Assembly: GCA_030522415.1 (NCBI GenBank) | Contig: CM060107.1 | Location: 52,011,807 to 52,075,806 of the forward strand | DNA: 64,000 bases | Reading direction: 5' to 3' | From: Channallabes apus | Taxonomy: Eukaryota > Chordata > Actinopteri > Siluriformes > Clariidae | Shown here: in pieces, positions 48,401 through 57,400 of the stretch | Layout of the letters: each line of letters starts with the position of its first letter | How positions within the stretch are numbered: position 1 is the first letter of the stretch | Translations under genes and position numbers: made by a program | Notes under the pieces: model-generated | Databases searched by the model: none | Told to the model about the DNA's origin: nothing | The model's input: only the letters and a program-made list of their open reading frames with translations

Positions 48401-51400
48401 ATCAGCCATTTGCACTCTGCTTCTTTGAGGAGGGAGGGACCTTGGATCCAGTTGACATTTTTCATGAACTTTTCACAGGATGCCCCCCTGGAGGCAGAAT
48501 CAGCTGGATTTTGTGAGGTATTAACGTACCTCCATTGCTGTGGCTTGGTTGACTCTCTTATAATGGCGATTCTGTTGGCCACGAAGGTTTTAAAACGAAG
48601 TGTTTCGTTATCAATGTATCTCAAAACAGTTGTACTGTCAGTCCAGAACATAGAGTCCAGCAATTTCAATTCTAGCTGTTCTTTCAACATTTTGTCATTT
48701 TTTACGGCGACCAAATAAAATAAAATAAACACAACAACAAATTCATAACAAGTGCGATATGGCACTTACAGTCACTTTCTGGTCTAGCCAGATTTCCTTC
48801 AGGGTGTTGAGAATGGATTCGATACGAGCAGGGGACAGTTGTGCCCGCATAATGATCGAGTCCCATGTGACACCCAAGTACTGTATGTTGTCCTCTGAGC
48901 CAGAAAGAGAACACATTTCATGTTTCACTTTTTAGTGTTTCATAGATTTCATATGAAATCTTCTTCTCCTTTGTCTTTCGGCTGTTCCCTTTTAGGGGTC
49001 GCCACAGCGAATCATCTGTCTCCATCTAACCCCTTTCCTCTGCATCCTCTTCTCTCACACCAACTAACTTCATGTCCTCTCTCACTGCATCCATAAATCT
49101 CCTCTTTGGTCTTCCTCTAAACCTCCTGCCTGGCAGATCCAACCTCAGCATCCTTCTACCGATATGCTCACCATCTCTCCTATGAACATGTCCAAACCAC
49201 CTCAATCTGGCCTCTCTGACTTTATCTCCAAAACATCTCACATAGATTGTCCCTCTGATGAACTCATTCTTGATCCTATCCATCCTTGTCACTCCCAAGG
49301 AGAACCTCAACATCTTCAGCTCTGCTACCTCCAACTCTGCCTCTTGTCTTTTCTTCAGTGCCACTGTCTCTAAGCCGTAGAGCATCGCTGGTCTCGGCAC
49401 TGTCCTATACACCTTTATTTTCATTCTCGCCGATACTCTTTTATCGCACAACACACCTGAAACTTTTCTCCACCCATTCCAACCTGCCTGTACCAGCCTC
49501 TTCACCTCCTTTCCACACTCTCCATTGCTCTGGACCGTTGACCCTAAGTACTTAAAGTCCTGCACCTTCTTTACCACTGCTCCCTGTAGCCTCACTGTTC
49601 CTCTTGGGTTCCTCTCATTCACACATATGTACAGTATTCCGTCTTGCTGAGGCTAACCTTCATTCCTCTGCTTTCAAGAGCGTACCTCCACCTCTCCAAA
49701 TTTTCTTCCACCTGTTCCCTGCTCTCGCTACAAAGCACAATGTTATCTGCAAACATCATAGTCCATGGAGACTCCTGTCTAACCTCATCTGTCATCCTGT
49801 CCATCACCAGAGAAAAACAAAAAGGGGCTTAGGGCCGATCCTTGATGCAGACCCACCTCCACCTTGAACTCTTCTGTCACACCTACAGCACATCTCACCA
49901 CTGTCTTAGCGCCCTCATATATGTCCTGCACCACTCTAACATATTTCTATGCCACTCCAGACTTCCTCATACAACACCACAGCTCTTCTCTCGGCACCCT
50001 GTCGTATGCCTTCTCTAAATCTACAAAGGCACAATGCAACTCTTTATTACTTTCTCTGTAATAAATACTGCATCTGATGTACTCTTTCTAGGCATGAAAC
50101 CATATTGCTGCTCACAAATGCTCACCTCTGCCCTTAACCTAGCTTCCACTACTCTTTCCCACAGCTTCATTGTATGGCTCATTAGCTTTATGCCTCTGTA
50201 ATTGCCACACACCTCCCTTGTTCTTAAAAATCGGGACCAATACACTTCTCCTCCATTCTTCCTCCATAATATTTGCTACTTCCTGCACCACAACAGTCAT
50301 CAACTCCTTAAAGTACCCCTTCCATCTTCCCATCACCCTCCTGGCATCTGTCAGTACATTTCCATCTCTATCTTTAATCACTCTAACCTGCTGCACATCC
50401 TTCCCATCTCTAGCTTTCTGCCTCGCCAACCTGTACAGATCCACCTCACCCTCCTTACTGTCCAGCCTAGCATACAAGTCCTCATATGCTCTTTGTTTGG
50501 CCTTTGCCACCTCTAAATTCACCTTACACTGCATCTCCCTGTACTCCTGTCTACTCTCTTCAGTCCCACTTCTTCTTAGCTAGCCTCTTTCCCTGTATAC
50601 ACTCCTGGACTTCCTCATTCCACCACCAAGTCTCCTTGTCCACTTTTCCCTTACCTGATGATACACCAAGTACCTTCCTACCGGTCTCCCTGATCACATT
50701 GGCTGTAGTTGTCCAGTCAACTGAAAGCACCTCCTGACCACCCATAGCTTGTCTCAACTCCTCCCTAAAGACTACACAACATTCTTCCTTTCTCAGCTTC
50801 CACCACTTTGTCCTCTGCTCTGCTGTTGTCCTCTTCACCTTCCTCACCACCAGGGTTATTTTACACACCACCATTCTGTGTTGTCTGGTTACACTCTCCC
50901 CTACTAACACTTTGCAGTCACTAATCTCTTTCAGATTACAACGCCGACACAAGATGTAGTCCACCTGAGTGCTTCTGCCTCCACTCTTATGTCACCCAAT
51001 GTTCCTGCCTCTTCTGGAAGAAAGTATTTACTACTGCCATTTCACTCCTCTTTGCAAAGTCCACCACCATCTATCCTTCTACATTCCTGTCCTGAAGTCC
51101 AAACCTGCCCATCACATTTTCATTACCTCTGTTCCCTTCCCTAACATGTCCATTGAAGTCTGCACAAATCACCACTCTCTCACCTCTAGGGATGCTCTGC
51201 ATTACTTCATCTAACTCACTCCAGAATGTCTCCTTCTCTTCTAACTCACATCCTACCGGTGGGGCATAGCCACTAACAACATTGAACATCACCCCTTCAA
51301 TATCCAGCTTTAGACTCATCAACCTGTCTGATACTCTTTTCACCTCTAGAACATTCCTTACAAACTCCTCTTTCAGAATAACTCTCTGTTAAATATCTAC

Positions 51401-54400
51401 TCCATTTCTTTTCCTATCCACACCATGGTAGAACAATTTGAACCCTGATCCTAAGCTTCTAGCCTTGTTACCTTTCCACCTGGGCTCCTGGACACACAGG
51501 ATATCCACCTTCCTTCTCTGCATCATATCAACCAACTCTCTTGCCTTCCCTGTCATAGTCCCAACATTCAAAGTCCCTACGTTCACTCCTAAACTCTTGC
51601 CTTTCCTTTTCTCTCTGATTTCGAACACGCCTTCCTCCTCTCCTTTTTCGACCAACAGTAGCCCAATTTCCACCGGCACCCTGTAGGTCAACAGCACCGG
51701 TGGTGGTCGTTGTTATCCCGGGCCACGACCGATCCGGTATGGAATATTTCTGATTCGCATCATTGATTTGGCAAATGTTTTTACGTCGGATGCCCTTCCT
51801 GACACAACCCTCTGCATTTATCCAGACTTGGGACTGGCACAAGAAGACACTGGATTGCGCCCCCCCATGGTTGCATTTTATTTATATATGAAATAAACAT
51901 GCAGAAAATCTGCTACAGCTAAAAATAATACTGTAGTCTATTCTATCCAAATCATTCATAAACATTTCTAGATAGATAAATAGATAGATAGATAGCTAGT
52001 CTCACAAAAGTAAGTACACCCCTCACATTTCAGAAACCAATGTATTGTATGTTCCCACAGGACAATACTATAGAAATATAAATTATACTTTAGAGTAGTC
52101 AATATGTAGCTTGTATAACTGTACAGATTTACTGTCCTCTAACAATAACTCAACTTACATTTATATCTTATCCAGAGCAACTTACATTTTTTTAATCGCA
52201 TTACACATCTGAGCAGTTGGGGGTTAATGGCCTTGCTCAAGGCCCCAACAGTGGCAACTTGGAGGTTGTGGGGTTTGAACCTGGGATCCTCTGAACCTTA
52301 AGCCAATGCCTTAACCACTGAGCTACCCCTGATAGATGTACTCTACAATATAATCTAAGACTAACATGAGCTTTACTGTTTTACTGATTAACCATCTGGA
52401 TTATTATTTTGGATTATACAGTACAAAGAGGTCTCTGTTGATGAAAAGTAGTTTTAAGAGGCTATTCTGCTTTGGTAAATATCAAAGGAACTAATAACAA
52501 ATAAAGAAATGAACAGAAGTGAATGTGCTGTACTGATCATTACCTTTTTCAGAAGATGTTTCAGTGCGTGCAGTTGTTTTGTCACTAATCACTGGGGTTT
52601 GTGTTGTGACACCTACAGGAAGTGAAAGATCAGACAAAGTTAGTATTCACGCTGTGAGCTGATATTCTAATGTACTGACTAAGACTTTACATTCTGGTGT
52701 GTATCAGTGGTGTGTGAGGTACCTGGTTTAGGATTAGGTGAAGTTGTTATAATTACTGGAGTGGATGTTGAAGGTCTTGTTGGTGCATCTACAAGTAGAG
52801 AAAGGTTAAATTAGTTATAAATAAAGAATGTGATGTGCAATGAAGTGTATAAACTCTCTTTATTTTTATTTTTATTATTATGTTCTTTATTAAAGGCTAT
52901 CCAGGAATAATAGTAAGAAGAAAAAGTAGGTCAGAACACAATCTCAGTTTCTTAAATTATGTTTTTTATAATACACATTTTGTTATCCATGTGGGATAAA
53001 TATATACCACATTTTTTATTACAAGTGGCATTTCTTACATACTATAATGAGCTTCACATGTTCTTTAAATATAGAAAGTAATTTTACCTCTTACTACGAG
53101 TATGACATTTGCATCCATAGCATTATTGATCTCACACTTGTAATCTCCTCCATCCTCTACAGTCAGGTGTGATATGAGTAGAGAGAGATTTCCTGGATGA
53201 TGATCATTAATGAGCTGAACTCTGTCTGTGTAGCGATTTTTCTCATCCTTTGGGAAGATTTCTTTCTGATCAGATCCTTTAACAAAGATCCATGTGAGAG
53301 TGTGTGGTTTGGCTTGTAGTTGAAAGCAGGAGCAGGACAGAAGGACAGACTGACCCACGTATCCAGTCACACTCACTGTCTGCTGATTTAATGTGCAACC
53401 TGGAGAATGAATTCAATTCAATTCAATTCAGTTTTATTTGTATAGCGCTTTTAACAATTGACATTGTCTCAAAACAGCTTTACACAATCAAAAATTGAAT
53501 TGAATTGAATTGAATTGAATTAGTGTATAGTAGAATGAACAAACATCAACATGTTGCATTACTGTTACAACATCAATTTTCACTGAAGAAGCATTGTGTA
53601 TAAGCATGAGTCATTTACCTTCAATAGTGAGTCTGAAATGTTTGTATTCACTTTTTGTAAGATTACACCTGTAATCTCCTCCATCCTCTACAGTCAGGTG
53701 TGATATGAGCAGAGAGAGATTTCCTGAAGAGTGATCATTAACCAGCTGAAATCTGTCTTTGTACTGATCACTCTCAGGAGATATCTCTACCCAGTTATTT
53801 ACATTTGTGTATTTCCACCATGTGAATGTCCCAGGTGTGGTGTGGAGGTCAGTGCAGGAGCAGGGCAGCAGTACTGAGCCTCCTGTGTATGCAGTGATGG
53901 GTTTTACATCACTGTCTCCTTCCAGCCTGCAGCCTGTAGGAACACACCAGGTGATGATCTGTTAATGAGCAGTTCACCATCTGCAGCACAACTACACACA
54001 ACCTGTAACTCAAAAATTCACTTCACTAATGTCTTCAACTCTTTATTGAGTGCAAGGATATGGATGTGCTGAAGCAGCGAACAGTGCAAATATGGACTAC
54101 ATTTGGCTGAACAAAGCTTCAAACTAAAACTAGCTAACTACACTAGCCTGAGTTTAAATACTTAAAGTAAGATAAGATCACAAATATATTAATTATGAAC
54201 TAAATTATACAACTATAACAATAAAAATAAAACATGAATAGAAGGAGCATTATGAAAACAGAAAGTAAATAATAAAAAACAACAAGAACCAGTGCAACAC
54301 CAACACATTGGGTGGAGCTCTGTTCCTCGTGCTGCTTGACACAAGAAGTGCGGTAACACTACCCATTTCAGTGGTTTCACCAGTCGCCATGGAAACCACT

Positions 54401-57400
54401 GCCTGTTACCTCTGTGCGTGGCGATTGGCAGGAGGTTCCAGCCACACATATTATAATCAACGACCATGGGGAACATATAATCTAAAAACCGAGATCATGT
54501 CTGGCTTGGCTGTTTCTCTAGTCTTAGGTCATGATTGAGGCGATTTATGCTGGCAAAAAAAGAGCCTCCACTACCTTCACCCTGTGATGCTGGACGTGGC
54601 AGAAGAAGTATGAGAGGAACAGCCTTCAGATCAGTGGTTTGCGTATGTTAAAGATCTGCTAAATAACATTAACCAAGTTCTCCCTATAGTCAAACAGCAC
54701 ATGCAGAAGGCTCACAAAGAGGTTATGACTGGCCCACACAACCATGAGAGTTCCAGCCTGGTAACCAAGTAGACCCAGGCACAATCTCGTCCAGCGTTTG
54801 GTAAATCCGACCACGCCGCCATCTTCCTCATGCCAAAATATAAACAAAGGCTGAAACAGGAAGTTCCGGTCCAGAGGGAGGTCGCGCGCTGGACGGACCA
54901 ATCGGTGGCCGCGTTACAGGACGCACTCGATGACGCAGACTGGGACATGTTCAGAAACAGCTCCGATGATGACGTCAGCGTGTTTACGGAAGCGGTTGTG
55001 GGATTTATTGAAAAGCTGGTAGACGATACGGTAGAGAAAAAGACTATCAGAACGTTTCCCAACCAGAAGCCGTGGGTGGATAAAACCATCCGCGACGCTC
55101 TGAGATCTCGCACAGCTGCCTACAACACGGGACTTGCGTCGGGGGACATGGAACCGTACAAGGCTGCGTCATATAACGTCCGGAAGGCGGTGAAAGAGGC
55201 GAAGCAGCGCTACGGGAGGAAACTAGAGTCACAGCTTCACCAGAGTGACTCTAGGAGCCTGTGGCAGGGACTGAGAACAATAACGGACTATAAAGCACCA
55301 GCATCCGGTATGACGAACGCGGACGCGACTCTGGCAGACGAGCTCAACATCTTCTATGCTCGCTTCGAGGCTGCAGCTAAAGACGCTAGCGATGCTAATG
55401 CTAACGGCGCTAATGCTAACGGCGCTAATGCTAGCGGCGCTAACGGCTGCAGACAGGAAGACACTGCCAGCACCGGGAACGCGCTCATCATCTCCGAGCA
55501 CGACGTGAGGAGAGCCTTCAGGAGAGTGAACACCAGGAAAGCAGCAGGACCAGACGGCATCTCAGGCCGTATCCTCAGAGCCTGCGCAGACCAGCTAGCA
55601 CCTGTGTTCACTGAGATATTCAACATCTCTTTATCTCAGTCGGTGATCCCCACATGCTTCAAAGAGTCCATCATTGTTCCTGTTCCAAAGAAACCACATC
55701 CTGCTTCTCTCAATGACTATCGCCCTGTAGCTCTCACCTCAGTAGTGATGAAGTGCTTTGAACGCCTTATCAGAGACTTCATCATTTCTTCACTACCCGA
55801 CACACTGGACCCACTACAGTTTGCATACCGTCAGAACCGCTCCACAGACGATGCAATCTCTCATCTCCTCCACACATCACTCACTCACCTGGACACTAGG
55901 AAAGGGAATTATGTTAAAATGCTCTTCATCGACTACAGCTCTGCTTTTAACACAATAATTCCTCCACACTCACCACCAAGCTGGAGCACCTGGGACTGAG
56001 CTCATCTATATGTCAGTGGATCTCCAATTTTCTGACTGGCAGACCACAGGCAGTAAGGATGGGCGGACATCTCTCAGCCACACTCACTCTTAGCACTGGA
56101 GCCCCCCAGGGTTGTGTTCTGAGCCCCCTGCTGTACTCTTTGTACACCCACGACTGCGTGGCCACTACCAACTCCACCTCCATCATCAAGTTTGCTGACG
56201 ACACCATCGTGGTCGGACTGATCACGAACAATGATGAGTCGGACTACCTAGAGGAGATTGGAAATCTGGAGAACTGGTGCCAGAGGAACAATCTCCTCCT
56301 GAACGTCAGTAAGACAAAGGAGCTGATAGTGGACTTTAGTACAAAACAGGAGAGGAACTACCAGACCCCCGTCATCAACAGGAGCCCAGTGGAGAGAGTG
56401 GACAGCTTCAGATACCTCGGTGTTCACATCACGCAGGACCTATCATGGTCCTGTCACATCAGCACCGTGGTGAAAAAAGCACGGCAGCGTCTCTACCACC
56501 TCAGACGCTTGAGAGACTTTAGACTGCCCTCCAAGGTGCTCAGGAACTTCTACTCCTGCACCATAGAGAGCATCCTGACGGGAAATATCACGACCTGGTT
56601 CGGGAACAGCACCATGCAGGACAGACGAGCTCTACAGAGGGTGGTGCGATCAGCCGAGCGCATCATCCGCACTGAGCTCCCTGACCTACACTCCATCTAC
56701 AGCAAGTGGTGCTGGACTAAGGCCAGGAAGATCATGAAGGACCTCAGTCACCCCAGTAATGGACTGTTCTCTTTGTTGCGGTCTGGGAAGAGATTCCGCT
56801 CCCTAAAGGCCAACACAGAGAGACTGAGGAGGAGCTTCTTCCCGCAGGCGATAAGGTCTCTCAATCATCACTACACCACACAGGACTAATAACATCTTTT
56901 AAGCTCACAACACTGACTGAACAATCATGGACACATTCATACACACTTGCACTAAATACTCATACATCTGGACAATTGCACATGTCACCTCCATGCATAT
57001 TTGCACAACCACTGACACTTTAATCATATATTTTTGCAATATTTTATTATGTCCTTATGCACAGTTAATTTTACTAGTTAAAATTATTTCTTTAGTATTT
57101 ACTTTTTATTGATTATTTATTTTACGTACAAGCTTTTATTTTCTTTTTTTAAGGTCACTGGCGGTCGTATAAAGCATTTCACTGCATATTATACTGTGTA
57201 TGATTGTGTATGTGACCAATAAAATTTGAATTTGAATTTGAAAACCTGCTGATCCCCAGTGCCACCTGGAACGCTGAGTACTCTATCTCAACTGAGCTGT
57301 GCCACGATACTCCCCACCCTAGGCACCTCCACTACCACACTAAAGCTCACATCAACTATTAGGAGAAGGAAAACTTTCCATTAAACTACTGTATAATCAT

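Larger units (their letters stand above)
46771..48770 (-). mobile_element. BEL/Pao element, copy 2, internally deleted, TSD GTCAC
   Basis: Flanked by GTCAC on both sides (46766-46770, 48771-48775) and inserted in the DIRS element. A full LTR lies at 46771-47423 (minus ends TGTAAGTGCC and GCATCTACA). The opposite LTR is cut to about 58 bp (48713-48770), which shares ATTCATAACAAGTGCGATAT with the first. Between them are an integrase end and an RNase H piece only. Confidence 0.88.
44560..48930 (-). mobile_element. DIRS-type tyrosine-recombinase retrotransposon, split by BEL/Pao
   Basis: Minus-strand order: RT end (48776-48928, [20 protein letters not shown]), RNase H (46267-46770, [15 protein letters not shown]), then a linker with [15 protein letters not shown] (45733-46227), then the tyrosine recombinase (45112-45705). 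A terminal region with repeated ACGTTCCCTTTCAAAGG-type motifs follows at 44580-44760. Frames change several times. The 5' part of RT and gag is missing, replaced by the RTE LINE at 48962. The BEL element at 46771-48770 interrupts it with a 5-bp duplication. Confidence 0.85.
48962..51868 (-). mobile_element. RTE-type LINE, nearly full length but broken
   Basis: From 51.87 kb down: a 5' region with GTCAGGAAGGGCATCCGACG, apurinic-type endonuclease (EN), linker, RT, a C-terminal domain, and a 3' end reading CGCTGTGGCGACCCCTAAAA. These are the hallmarks of a widespread fish RTE LINE. Stops and shifts occur at about 51370, 51070, 50980, 50560, 50250, 49990 and 49615. The left end adjoins the DIRS piece. 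Confidence 0.88.
54790..57245 (+). mobile_element. L2/CR1-group LINE, 5'-truncated
   Basis: Plus-strand reading starts in the last part of the endonuclease ([20 protein letters not shown]), continues through a linker and RT to a stop at 56887, and ends with a 3' UTR and AATAAAATTTGAATTTGAAT tail. A single frame change at about 55970 separates two long frames. Intron 1 of unit 3 hosts it, in antisense to the receptor. A lineage-specific tandem of Asn-Gly-Ala ([15 protein letters not shown]) sits between linker and RT. Confidence 0.88.

Noticed and set aside
48962..51868. Several plus-strand ORFs rich in Ser/Leu/Pro
   Set aside because: They are complements of the RTE LINE coding strand.
54830..56889. 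Host gene of two large exons
   Set aside because: RT motifs, a 3' simple-repeat tail and a truncated endonuclease identify a LINE.
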